DNA of 64,000 bases from Natronomonas salina (GTDB lineage: Archaea > Halobacteriota > Halobacteria > Halobacteriales > Haloarculaceae): assembly GCF_013391105.1 (NCBI RefSeq), contig NZ_CP058335.1:3100001-3164000 (forward strand), given 5' to 3'. Shown piece after piece: positions 51,833-60,326 of this stretch. Under the pieces are notes generated by a model. That model ran no database searches. It worked only from the letters and a program-made list of their open reading frames with translations, and had not been told where the DNA came from. The stretch's first letter is position 1, and every line of letters begins with the position of its first letter. Made by a program: the position numbers and the translations under genes.

Positions 51833-52091
51833 GATGAGAACCCTGTTGGCTGTTTGAACGTCCCTCGGTCACTATGTGGACGATCGAACTCCTCCATCGT
51901 TACGTCACTGACTGGGAGTTTCGTCTCGGGATGAGCGAGAGATAAATACGTTTTCCTGTCTATCTATCGTGCCCCTCAGTTGGGGCTTCCTACAAGTTAG
52001 CACATATCTCTGTTGTTCCCTCAGTCATACAGAAATCACCTGTGGAATACCTATATTCGGGTAGTTACGGTATCTGTCCCTCCAGGTGGGG

Positions 52092-52913
52092 ATGTCCATG
52101 GAGGTAACAGACGCCGCACTAGAGATCGTGGATCTCCTGGGTCGCCGCTGGGAGATTCTGATGTGTTTGGTTGAGGAACCGTGTGACAAGCGCACACTCA
52201 TCGACGAGCTAGATATTCCCCGGTCGACGCTCGATAGAGCGGTTCGGGAACTCGAGGCGGTCGAACTCCTCACGTACACAGAAGGGGAATATGCAGTTAC
52301 CTCAAAAGGAGAATACCTGGTGTACAGTTTCTCTACCTTCCTTGAACGGACAGAGCAGACACTAGAACTGGAATCGTTCCTCCAGTGGATGTCGATCGAC
52401 GAATTCAGTCTCGATCTCCGTCACCTAGAGGATTCGAAATTGTTCTTGCCGGAGTCGCACGACCCCTATGCTATGGTCAACCAGCACGTCAAGGCGCTCG
52501 AGAAGGCGAACACGTTTCGGGGGCTGCTTCCCGTGGTCGGGCTTCACGCCTTCGAAATGGGCTACGAACAGGTGGTAGAGCGAGGGGCTCGACACGAGGT
52601 AATCACCGAACCAGGAGTCATCGAGACGCTGCAATCGGACGAGTCCTACACATCGATGTACCAAGAACTCCACAAGATCGACCGGTTTGACGTCTTTGTA
52701 TACGAGGGCTCGATCCCGTACTTCGTTGGCGTGTTCGACGACGAGACGGTGCAGATCGGTGTCGACGAGGGGGGAGAACCGCGAGCACTCCTCGAGACCG
52801 ACTGCCCGGAAATCCGGACGTGGGCACACGAAACGATCGATGAGTACGAGCAGCAAGCCACCCGAGTTTTCCCGAACGCCCTACAATCTGTTCAGCCCAC
52901 GAACGGTGTCTGA
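52092..52913 (+). CDS. Winged-helix transcriptional regulator, FilR1 type
   Basis: Protein of about 273 residues. A winged helix-turn-helix (about residues 10-85) includes LLGRRWEILMCLVEEPCDKRTLIDELDIPRSTLDRAVRELEAVELL and TYTEGEYAVTSKGEYL. The C-terminal part (about 125-255) resembles the methanogenesis regulator FilR1 domain: LLPVVGLHAFEMGYEQVVERGARHEVI, ESYTSMYQELHKIDRFDVFVYEGSIPYFVGVFDDETVQIGV. Such proteins are haloarchaeal transcription factors that sense small ligands. Starts at 52086, 52092 and 52098 are close together; ATG 52092 is used. Lower GC than its neighbours. Confidence 0.87.
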   Translation: MSMEVTDAALEIVDLLGRRWEILMCLVEEPCDKRTLIDELDIPRSTLDRAVRELEAVELLTYTEGEYAVTSKGEYLVYSFSTFLERTEQTLELESFLQWMSIDEFSLDLRHLEDSKLFLPESHDPYAMVNQHVKALEKANTFRGLLPVVGLHAFEMGYEQVVERGARHEVITEPGVIETLQSDESYTSMYQELHKIDRFDVFVYEGSIPYFVGVFDDETVQIGVDEGGEPRALLETDCPEIRTWAHETIDEYEQQATRVFPNALQSVQPTNGV

Positions 52914-53297
52914 AACACCGCGGCCCACTCCCCGCATTCATGGTGGTGGGCATTCCAGCGGTGTGACTAGCACACTATCTCATGATTTCCGTTCTTGTCG
53001 GGAAGGGGATAGATGAAATCCGATTGTCCTATTTAGACTGGAGCATCGGCCGCGGCCTTCACGTTGTTGGATTTCCTACCTGAAGGCCGGACTCGTCAAC
53101 GATGTCCGGAGCAGTCTCCTGTATGGGAAATTAATGGAGGAGATCATTATCCTCCTCGCTATCTATCTCCTCCCTGTAACCGCCGTCATGAGTAGGGCAT
53201 CCTCCACCACCTTATCGACACCGCCGACTACCCCGCCAACGTGGTTGTCGAGGAATGCGGTCACTCGTCTATGCACAGTGGAACCGCAACAAATGAG
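52914..53297. other. Intergenic stretch with possible degraded coding remnant (384 bases)
   Basis: No intact gene. A short open stretch at about 53190-53290 reads GILHHLIDTADYPANVVVEE with ordinary haloarchaeal codons but begins after a stop and runs into the tRNA, so it could be the remnant of a broken gene. Several frames have stops. Lower GC, like the regulator gene to the left. Confidence 0.45.
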
Positions 53298-53370
53298 TGG
53301 GACCGCCCGAATTTGAATCGGGGTTACAGCGTCCCAAACGCTGAAGGATACCAAGCTACCCCACGGTCCC
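53298..53370 (-). tRNA. tRNA-Pro (anticodon TGG)
   Basis: A 73-base cloverleaf on the minus strand. The acceptor GGGACCG pairs with CGGTCCC plus discriminator A. The anticodon arm is CAGCG-TTTGGGA-CGCTG with the anticodon TGG, and the T-arm is CCCGA-TTCAAAT-TCGGG. CCA is not encoded. It reads CCA and related proline codons. It borders the 3' side of the lower-GC stretch. Confidence 0.95.
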
Positions 53371-53456
53371 TCGTCTCGACGTATCGCGCCCCCGCGTGAA
53401 AACGTTTCGCTCCGAGTCCCAAGGGCTATACCGCCGCTCCGACTACCGGTTCGCAG

Positions 53457-53744
53457 ATGGTCACGACCACGGAACTGGCGTTGCTCGTCCTCGTGCTGGC
53501 GCTGTTGCTCGGCGCCTACCGCATCATCAAGGTCGTGAAGCCGTTCATCGTCAACGCGGTCGTCGGCCTCCTCGTGCTGCTGGGCGCCACGTACCTCGGG
53601 TTGGGCGTCGCGATCACCCCGATGGCCGTGCTGGTCTGTGCCCTCGGCGGCGTCCCGGGGGCGATACTGGTGATAATCCTCGCGTACCTCGACATCGCCT
53701 TCGCGGCGTCGGTCGCGCCGCTGGCCGGCCTCGCGGTCGCCTGA
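53457..53744 (+). CDS. BofA-like small membrane protein
   Basis: Protein of 95 residues with three hydrophobic segments: LALLVLVLALLLGAYRI, FIVNAVVGLLVLLGATYLGLGV and AVLVCALGGVPGAILVIILAYLDIAF. The core VNAVVGLLVLLGA...LVCALGGVPGAILVIIL matches the BofA family (pro-sigma-K processing inhibitor relatives). It has an extra N-terminal span compared with its paralogue at 36568-36774. The ATG is 86 bases downstream of the divergent tRNA-Pro gene. Function in archaea unknown; BofA proteins in bacteria restrain a site-2 protease. Confidence 0.8.
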   Translation: MVTTTELALLVLVLALLLGAYRIIKVVKPFIVNAVVGLLVLLGATYLGLGVAITPMAVLVCALGGVPGAILVIILAYLDIAFAASVAPLAGLAVA

Positions 53745-53812
53745 CCCGGCGCCGACGCACCGGTCGGAGGCCGGTCCCGTCGCCGAGAACATATCGAAAA
53801 CCCAACTGGTCA

Positions 53813-54976
53813 GTGGCCGTTTTCCGCCCCGCGGCCGAATTACGTCGTGTGCTATCCAACACGATTCGGACCGCCAAGCAGGTCGGCACCGAGTTCTCCG
53901 AGAAGAACGTGACGTTCATGGCGGCCGGGATCGCCTACAACGCGTTCATCTCGCTGGCGCCGCTGCTGCTCGTCCTGCTGGTGGCGCTGTCGTTGCTCGG
54001 CGGCGGGCTCGAACAGCGGATCATCGAGATGGCCAACTCCGGGTTACCGGGGCCGATCGCCGACGTCGTCGCCGACGTCTTCGAGGACGGCGACGGCGCG
54101 TCCGGCGCCTCCGCGATCGGGCTGGTCGTCCTCGTCTGGGGGACGCTGAAGATCTTCCGCGGCCTCGATACCGCGTTCTCGGAGATCTACGAGACGACCG
54201 GGGAGAACTCCTTCGTCGACCAGATCGTCGACGGGTTGGTCGTCGGCGCGGCGATCCTCGTCGCCGTCTTCGCGACGGTGGGGGTCACCGCCGTCTTCGC
54301 GCGCCTCGAGGGCATCATCCCGTACATCGGAGCGGTGACGCCGCTGGTCCTGGTCGCGGGACTCGTCGTCGCGTTCTTCCCGATGTACTACCGGTTCCCC
54401 GACGTCGACCTCACGTGGCGCAGCGTCCTGCCCGGCGTCGTCTTCGCGGCCGTCGGCTGGGCCGTCTTCCAGTCGCTGTTCCAGGTGTACCTCCAGTTCT
54501 CGGGCGGCGACTCGGGGAGCTTCTTCGGCGGCGTCGTCGTCGTCATCACCTGGCTGTACTTCTCGGGGCTCGTCCTGCTGCTCGGCGCGGTCATCAACGC
54601 CGTCGTCGGCGACCACTCCTCCGGTCGGGCGGGCGGCGTCGGCCAGAGCGCCACCAGCTACCAGACGGAACGGGAGACGGAACTGAGCCGCCGGGAGGTC
54701 TCGGAGTACCTCGAGACGCTCCGGGAGGACCTCGTCGGCGGCCCTCGAGGCGCGCGGCGGCGCGAAGAGGACGGCGGTCACCGGCCCTACCCGCTGCCGG
54801 CGGACCGTGTCACGGTCGTCGAGCAGTCCAGACGGGACGGCGACGACGACGCCTACTCCGTCTCCCTGCGCTGGGACGGCGCCGAAGAGCGGACGGGCGA
54901 CCGCGGACGTTCCAGCCCCGAAGACGCCGACGAGCCCTGGTGGGCCGCGGGTCGTTCGAGCCCCGGTGACGACTGA
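53813..54976 (+). CDS. YihY/BrkB-family membrane protein
   Basis: Protein of 387 residues starting at GTG (MAVFRPAAELRRVL). Six hydrophobic spans in the first about 270 residues, with the family's N-terminal FMAAGIAYNAFISLAPLLLVLL and GTLKIFRGLDTAFSEIYE. The family was once named ribonuclease BN but is now considered an inner-membrane protein of unclear role. A TATA-like atatcgaaaa lies about 18 bases upstream. A long acidic, Arg-rich tail (about 110 residues) is probably disordered and unusual in length. The end converges on the helicase gene. Confidence 0.87.
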   Translation: MAVFRPAAELRRVLSNTIRTAKQVGTEFSEKNVTFMAAGIAYNAFISLAPLLLVLLVALSLLGGGLEQRIIEMANSGLPGPIADVVADVFEDGDGASGASAIGLVVLVWGTLKIFRGLDTAFSEIYETTGENSFVDQIVDGLVVGAAILVAVFATVGVTAVFARLEGIIPYIGAVTPLVLVAGLVVAFFPMYYRFPDVDLTWRSVLPGVVFAAVGWAVFQSLFQVYLQFSGGDSGSFFGGVVVVITWLYFSGLVLLLGAVINAVVGDHSSGRAGGVGQSATSYQTERETELSRREVSEYLETLREDLVGGPRGARRREEDGGHRPYPLPADRVTVVEQSRRDGDDDAYSVSLRWDGAEERTGDRGRSSPEDADEPWWAAGRSSPGDD

Positions 54977-55004
54977 CCGGGCGGCCGACGACTGACCGCC
55001 GCCG

Positions 55005-57032
55005 TCAGTACTCGTCGCGGAGTTCGATCTCCGCGACGATCTCGTAGGGGTCGGCGCCCTTGCGGATGGCGTCGAGCATCGCGAACGCCTCGTCGGGTTC
55101 GAGGAAGTACTCGGTGACCGCTCGACCGAGCGGCGTCGGCTCGAAGCCGTCGATGAACCCGTACTCCAAGAGCTTGCCGACGGCGTGCTTCGTCGGCACC
55201 TCCCCGACCATGCGGTCGTTGAGCACCTTCGCGCGCTTGCCCGCGACGGTGACGTTCGCCAGCGTCTCCTCGACGGCGGCGTCCTCGTCGTAGGGCGTGA
55301 TGACCGGCTCCATCTCGCCCTTCAGGAGCTTGAACGCCACCTCGTCCTCGCTCATCTCCATGGAGTTGTGGTAGGTGCAGTCGGGCTCCACGAGCAGGTA
55401 GACGGTCCCCTCGTCGTGGTAGTCCGGGCGGCCCGCGCGGCCGAGCATCTGCTCGAACTCCTGGACGGAGAGCCACTCGATGCCCATCGCCAGCGAGTCG
55501 AAGACGACCTGCGAGGCCGGGAAGTCGACGCCGGCCGCGAGGGCGGCGGTGGTGACGACGGCCGCGAGGTCCTGGTCGCCGAACTGCCGCTCGACGCGCT
55601 TGCGCTGGCCGTAGTCGAGGCCGGCGTGGTACGGCGCGGAGTCGTAGTCCAGGCGCCGCGAGATCTCGTGGCAGCGCCGTCGGGAGTTCGTGAAGACGAT
55701 GGTCTGGCCGCGGTACCCCTTCGAGGACTTCGCGTCGAAGGCCCGCCTGACGAGCTTGTTCTCGACGTCGATCTTCTCGGAGCCGCCGGCGAAGGTGACG
55801 TGGCGCTCGATGGGGACCGGCCGCTCCTCGAACTCGATGAGCTGGGCGTCGAGCTGGCCGGCCAGTTCGCTGGCGTTGCCGACGGTCGCCGAGAGGTACA
55901 CCCACTGGGTGTCGTCGTCGTTCGTCTCGCAGTAGTGCTTCAGCCGCGAGATGAGGCCGTCGAGGCGGTGGCCCCGCTCCTCCTCGCCGAGGTTGTGCAC
56001 CTCGTCGATGACGACCGTCCCGATGTCGCCGAGGTCCTTGCCGGTCCGCAGGGCGTGGTCGATGCCCTCGTAGGTGCCGACGATGACGTCGGCGCCGGGG
56101 TCGAAGTGGTTGCCGTTGTCGCGGATGCGCGAGGCGCCGACCCGGAGGGTGACGTCGAGCAGGTCGCCGTAGTCCTCCTGGAAGTCCTCGTGCTTCTGGT
56201 TGGCGAGGGCGACCAGCGGGACGAGGAAGAGCAGCTTCCCCTCGCCCTTCAGCGCGCGGTCGACGCCCGCCAGCTCGCCGACGAGCGTCTTCCCGGTCGC
56301 CGTCGCCGAGACGACCAGCTGGTCGCGGCCCTCCAGCAGCCCGTTGTCGACGGCGAGGCTCTGGACCGGCAGGAGGGTGTCGAACTTCTGGACGGACTCC
56401 TTGAGGTCGCGGTGGACGTCGAGCTCGCTCGTCGAGACCAGCTCGATGTCGTCGGTGGTGGCGCTGATCTCGTCGAACTTCGTGAGGTCGGGGTCGAGCT
56501 GGCCCGACAGGAGGTTCGCGACCCGCTCGAGGTCGCCGACCTCCAGCAGCAGCTCCTCGAGGCGGTCTCGGGCGCCCGACTGCAAGCCGCGGTAGTTCGC
56601 CTCCCGCTCGAGTTCGCGCTTCGCGCAGTCCGGGCAGATGTGCTCGTCGTCGTTCTTGATCGCCGTCTCGGCGGTCAGCGGCGAGTACCGGCCCTTGTTC
56701 GCGCAGATCCGGCAGGTCCGGACCTGCTTGGCGTCGAGCTGGTAGCCGTCCAGCATCGCCTCCAGTTCCTCCCGGCCCCGCCGGGAGGTCTGCTCGGAGA
56801 TGCGGATGCGCTTCGAGCGGCGCAGCATCTCGACGAACTGCTCGGGGCGGCGCGGCACCTCGTCGTCGCCGTCCTTCACGCGGAACCGGCCGGGCCGGGG
56901 GCCGGCGCTCGTCTGCTTCGTCGTCAGTCGACCGCGGAGCAGTCGCTCGCCGTCGCGGCGGACGACGACCGTGTAGTCGTCGCCGGCCTCGTGGAGGAAC
57001 AGCGTGTCGACGTCGGCGACCTGCTTTGACAC
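55005..57032 (-). CDS. Ski2-type DEAD/DEAH helicase with zinc finger
   Basis: Protein of 675 residues. The N-terminus (1-100) is unusual; Cys107, Cys110, Cys133 and Cys136 (TCRICANKG, HICPDCAKR) form a zinc site. Walker A is SATATGKT at 242-249, with DEVH in VVIDEVHNLGEEERGH and the motif III SAT in WVYLSATVGNA. Motif VI reads QEFEQMLGRAGRPDYH, close to the Ski2/Hel308 family. The C-terminal domain resembles the Hel308-like winged-helix and ratchet region. It probably remodels DNA or RNA in repair or RNA decay. Starts at 57032 where codon use is typical. Confidence 0.92.
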   Translation of the reverse strand: MSKQVADVDTLFLHEAGDDYTVVVRRDGERLLRGRLTTKQTSAGPRPGRFRVKDGDDEVPRRPEQFVEMLRRSKRIRISEQTSRRGREELEAMLDGYQLDAKQVRTCRICANKGRYSPLTAETAIKNDDEHICPDCAKRELEREANYRGLQSGARDRLEELLLEVGDLERVANLLSGQLDPDLTKFDEISATTDDIELVSTSELDVHRDLKESVQKFDTLLPVQSLAVDNGLLEGRDQLVVSATATGKTLVGELAGVDRALKGEGKLLFLVPLVALANQKHEDFQEDYGDLLDVTLRVGASRIRDNGNHFDPGADVIVGTYEGIDHALRTGKDLGDIGTVVIDEVHNLGEEERGHRLDGLISRLKHYCETNDDDTQWVYLSATVGNASELAGQLDAQLIEFEERPVPIERHVTFAGGSEKIDVENKLVRRAFDAKSSKGYRGQTIVFTNSRRRCHEISRRLDYDSAPYHAGLDYGQRKRVERQFGDQDLAAVVTTAALAAGVDFPASQVVFDSLAMGIEWLSVQEFEQMLGRAGRPDYHDEGTVYLLVEPDCTYHNSMEMSEDEVAFKLLKGEMEPVITPYDEDAAVEETLANVTVAGKRAKVLNDRMVGEVPTKHAVGKLLEYGFIDGFEPTPLGRAVTEYFLEPDEAFAMLDAIRKGADPYEIVAEIELRDEY

Positions 57033-57121
57033 GGGCGTCCGTAGCCGCTCGCGGCTAATCAGTCATCCGGGAGCCTCGTGGACGGATGACACGGTCGCGT
57101 CCGGGTGCTCGTTTCGGGGAC

Positions 57122-58453
57122 TCAGTCGTCGTCGGTCGGCGCTGAACCAGCCGCCTCGTCGTCGACGACCGTCCGGTCCGGCAGTTCTGGGTCCGGCTTT
57201 CGTCCGAGGGTGAGAAGCCGCTCCGTGAGGGTGAGCTCCTCGGGGCTCGGGGACGGCTTCTCGATCTCCTCGTACTCGACGGCGACGCCGTCCTCCACGG
57301 GGGCGATGCGGATGGCGCAGAGCTGGTAGGAGGGGTAGAAAACCGGCGGCAGGACGCCGATGACGCCGTCGCGGCGGTGCAGCCGCTTCAGCCACGTCCC
57401 GCTGTTGGCGAGGACGCCGCCGTCGACCTCCCGGACCGTCGGGCGGTGGGTGTGGCCGTAACAGAAGATCGTCGTCGCCGGCTCCGCGGCGAACACCTCC
57501 CGGGCGGCGTCCTCGTACGGCGCCTCGGCGTCGACGGTCAGCGCCGTCTCGAAGAGGCCGAAGCGGTCGATCGTCTTCCGGATGTCCCGCTTCAGGAAGT
57601 ACAGCGGGATCGAGACGAGCACGAGCAGCCCCGTCGCGGCGACGTTGACGACCAGCAGGAACCAGACGGCCGTCCCGACGGTGCCGAACTGCCCGAGGAA
57701 CGTCACGGTCCGGCCGACCGGCAGCGAGACGACGCCAGCGAGGTGGAGCCCCGCAAGGATGGCCAGGACGGCGGTGACGTTGAACAGCAGCAGGAAGGGC
57801 ACGAGCGCGTACCGCAGCAGCGGGTTCATCTCGAGGTAGAAGTACTTCGAGAGCAGCCACACCGGCATCCGCTCGGTCGGGGTGACCGCCTGGACGTCCT
57901 TCAGCCAGTTGTACCGCCCGCGCCCCGAGAGCTGGCCCGCCCGGCTGGTCACGTGCGTGTTGTAGTAGTAGCCCAGCGGGGTCGCGTGGGGGTTCCCCCA
58001 GTCCTCGATGCGGTTGTTCGGGTCCCGCTGGTGGCCGTGCTCGAAGTGGACGACCTGGTCGCCGACGGCCCGGTCGATCGACTCCGCCTGGACGAGGTCG
58101 ACGTTGTACTCGGCGAGCCGCTCGACGTAGCCGTCGTAGGCCGCCAGTTCGTGGTCGTGGTTGCCGGGGAGCATCGTCACCTGGACGTTCTCGCCGGTCG
58201 CGCGGAGCTGCTCGAACAGCTCCGGGTAGGTCGTCTCCAGGTGGTCGAACTTCTCGAGGCCCTCGAGGCCGGTCAGCTCCCAGAGGCCGAAGGCGTCGCC
58301 GTTGATCACCAGTTCGGCGTCCTCGTCGGTCTCCTCGAGCCGCCGGAGGAAGCCCAGCAGCTCCTCGCGGAACTCGACGGCCTCGAGCTGCTCGTCGCCG
58401 CCGACGTGGAGGTCGCTGACGACGTAGTAGACCCGGTCGTCGGCGGCCGTCAT
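57122..58453 (-). CDS. Metallophosphoesterase with internal membrane segments
   Basis: Protein of 443 residues. Calcineurin-like motifs are in order: YVVSDLHVGG, VINGDAFGLW, MLPGNHDHEL, HFEHGH and FCYGHTHRPT. Between the fourth and fifth motifs (about residues 210-300) lie two or three hydrophobic segments (LVPFLLLFNVTAVLAILAGLHL; VWFLLVVNVAATGLLVLVSIPL), so the phosphatase domain is membrane-tethered by an insertion. Active-site metals would sit on the cytoplasmic side. Substrate unknown. Upstream of the helicase on the same strand with a 90-base gap. Confidence 0.88.
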   Translation of the reverse strand: MTAADDRVYYVVSDLHVGGDEQLEAVEFREELLGFLRRLEETDEDAELVINGDAFGLWELTGLEGLEKFDHLETTYPELFEQLRATGENVQVTMLPGNHDHELAAYDGYVERLAEYNVDLVQAESIDRAVGDQVVHFEHGHQRDPNNRIEDWGNPHATPLGYYYNTHVTSRAGQLSGRGRYNWLKDVQAVTPTERMPVWLLSKYFYLEMNPLLRYALVPFLLLFNVTAVLAILAGLHLAGVVSLPVGRTVTFLGQFGTVGTAVWFLLVVNVAATGLLVLVSIPLYFLKRDIRKTIDRFGLFETALTVDAEAPYEDAAREVFAAEPATTIFCYGHTHRPTVREVDGGVLANSGTWLKRLHRRDGVIGVLPPVFYPSYQLCAIRIAPVEDGVAVEYEEIEKPSPSPEELTLTERLLTLGRKPDPELPDRTVVDDEAAGSAPTDDD

Positions 58454-58589
58454 GCCAGTGCCGTCTCCCCCTCGCCGGAAAGTCGTTGGGAACGCCGGGT
58501 CCGGAACCGCACCAATGTATTAGTGAGATCCCGCAAAACTTGCGAACGGCCCGACCGGCGCCCGGTCGAGGGCCGGCGGGCTGAGACCC

Positions 58590-58889
58590 ATGGCCACGTA
58601 CATCCACCTGATGGAGCTCGGACGGGAGAACCTCGAGACGATGGAGCACAGCCCGGACCGGCGGGCGGCGGCGCGGGAGCTGGTCGAGTCCTACGGCGGC
58701 GAGATCGTGAGCATCTACTACACGCTGGGTCGGTACGACGTCGTCAGCGTCGTCGAGTACCCGGACCAGGGCGCGGCCGCGCGAGCGGCGATCCGGTTCC
58801 GGGGCGCCGGCAACACGCGCGTCGAGACGCTCCCGGCGTTCACCGAGGGCGAGTGGGACGAGGCGGTCGTCGCGGAACTGGCGGAGTGA
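58590..58889 (+). CDS. GYD domain protein
   Basis: Protein of 99 residues with MATYIHLMELGRENLETM and VESYGGEIVSIYYTLGRYDVVSVVEYPD: the YYTLGRYD core and GxxNTRVETLPAFTEGE tail are typical of GYD-domain (ferredoxin-like fold) proteins. These are small, soluble, and of unknown function; they often associate with oxygen or redox metabolism. Convergent with the cupin gene downstream. Confidence 0.92.
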   Translation: MATYIHLMELGRENLETMEHSPDRRAAARELVESYGGEIVSIYYTLGRYDVVSVVEYPDQGAAARAAIRFRGAGNTRVETLPAFTEGEWDEAVVAELAE

Positions 58890-58907
58890 GCGCGGACGGG
58901 CCGGCGC

Positions 58908-59288
58908 TCACCCCTCGACCAGTTGGATGTCGTCGTCGCCGGTCGGCACCGCGCAGATGAACGCCCCCTGCTCGTCGCCCTCGTTGCGGTACCAGTGGAC
59001 GGTCCCGGCGGGGATGAGCAGCGAGTCGCCCGCCACCACGGTGTACTCCTGCTCGTCGATGCCGACGACGTACTCGCCCTCGAGGACGTACTGCTCGTGT
59101 TCGATCTCGTTCGTGTGCTCCGGCACCTCGGCGCCGGGCTCCAGGACGAACCGGCGGATCGCGAGGTTCGGCGCGCCGTCGTCCTCGTCCACGAGGACGC
59201 CCTTCGACAGCCCCTCGGCGGCCGAGACGGACTCGTAGTCGACCTCCTCGGCGCGGCGGATCAGCGGACGCGGCTGCTGGTCGGTCAT
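58908..59288 (-). CDS. Cupin domain protein
   Basis: Protein of 126 residues. One cupin barrel: EVPEHTNEIEHEQYVLEGEYVVGIDE (motif 1, His/Glu metal ligands) and PAGTVHWYRNEGDE (motif 2 His). The N-terminus is acidic. Metal-binding and dioxygenase- or isomerase-like activity are possible. The start is the ATG that gives MTDQQPRPLIRRAEE. Confidence 0.92.
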   Translation of the reverse strand: MTDQQPRPLIRRAEEVDYESVSAAEGLSKGVLVDEDDGAPNLAIRRFVLEPGAEVPEHTNEIEHEQYVLEGEYVVGIDEQEYTVVAGDSLLIPAGTVHWYRNEGDEQGAFICAVPTGDDDIQLVEG

Positions 59289-59453
59289 GCCGCCCCCTAC
59301 GCGCGGGGGTGACTCGAATCCCCCGGTCGCCGACGCCGAGCGGAATCTGGAGGCAGCGGCCTCGAGCGGGAAGTCGTGACGAAATTGGGTGAGAGTTCGG
59401 CGAACGCCTTTCCGTCGTTTCGCCGACGTTGGAGTGTGGAGAGATCACCCACC

Positions 59454-60203
59454 ATGACCGACCAAGACACACCCCAGACGAGAGGCCTCGACCGGCTCAA
59501 GCAGACCGTGGACGACCAGCTCACCTCGCGGCGACGGTTCATGGCCACGACCGCGGCCGTCGGCGGCGGCGGCCTCGCGACGGCATCCAGCGTCGGCGCC
59601 CAGAACCAGAACGCCAGCAACGAATCGAACGGCGGCGACCAGTCCGGCGGCGAGGGCGATTCGGCGGAGGACGGCCCCAGCGACGTCGACATCCTGAACT
59701 TCGCGCTGAAGCTCGAGTACCTCGAGGCGCGGTTCTACGAGGAGGGTCTCGACACCATCGGCGAGTGCGAACTGCGGAACTCGATGCACCTGGAGCAGGT
59801 CGGCGGCTCGCTGCAGGAGCGCGCCTACGACGACCTCCGGGTCATCCAGGAGCACGAGGAGACCCACGTCGACGTGCTCGCCGAGGTCGTCGAGGACCTC
59901 GGCGGCGACCCCATCGAGGAACCCGAGTTCGACTTCGGGTCCACCACCGAGAACACCGACGAGTTCCTCGCCACCGCCGCGACCCTCGAGACTACCGGCG
60001 TCGGCGCCTACGCGGGCGCCGCGCCCATGATCGACAACGCGGACCTCATCCCGCCGGCGCTGAGCATCCACAGCGTCGAGGCGCGACACAGCTCGTTCCT
60101 CAACTCGCTGAACGGCGAGGTCGGGTTCCCGAACGCGTTCGACGAGGCGCTGACCATCGAGGAGGTCAACGAGCGGGCCGGCCCGTTCATCGTCGAGGAG
60201 TAG
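59454..60203 (+). CDS. Tat-exported ferritin-like domain protein
   Basis: Protein of 249 residues. A Tat signal (TSRRRFMATTAAVGGGGLATA) is followed by a low-complexity Asn/Gly/Asp stretch and a helical ferritin-like domain (about residues 78-240) with YLEARFYEEGLDTIGE, EHEETHVDVLAEV, LETTGVGAYAGAAP and SVEARHSSFL, giving E/H pairs for a di-iron centre. Exported, possibly an extracellular iron or oxidase function. The start at 59454 is preferred because upstream residues would break the Tat pattern. Confidence 0.87.
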   Translation: MTDQDTPQTRGLDRLKQTVDDQLTSRRRFMATTAAVGGGGLATASSVGAQNQNASNESNGGDQSGGEGDSAEDGPSDVDILNFALKLEYLEARFYEEGLDTIGECELRNSMHLEQVGGSLQERAYDDLRVIQEHEETHVDVLAEVVEDLGGDPIEEPEFDFGSTTENTDEFLATAATLETTGVGAYAGAAPMIDNADLIPPALSIHSVEARHSSFLNSLNGEVGFPNAFDEALTIEEVNERAGPFIVEE

Positions 60204-60326
60204 TCTACCTCGCCGGTATCCCTTTCCGCGGCCGCTCTTTCTCCGACCGCGACGAGCGGAACCGATACGCCACGGTTCGCGCACCGCCGACCGGGGCTTA
60301 AGAGCCTCCCGCCTGTAGCGTCGACC

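Noticed and set aside
51333-51857. 174-codon plus-strand frame in the lower-GC stretch
   Set aside because: It overlaps the tiny zinc-ribbon gene antisense and the start of the Tat-exported gene, and its translation has no plausible domain or codon pattern.
53100-53297. Attachment-site repeat for the tRNA-Pro-linked stretch
   Set aside because: I looked for a second copy of the tRNA-Pro 3' end (gggaccgcccg) near 50.5-50.7 kb and found none by eye, so no att site is claimed.
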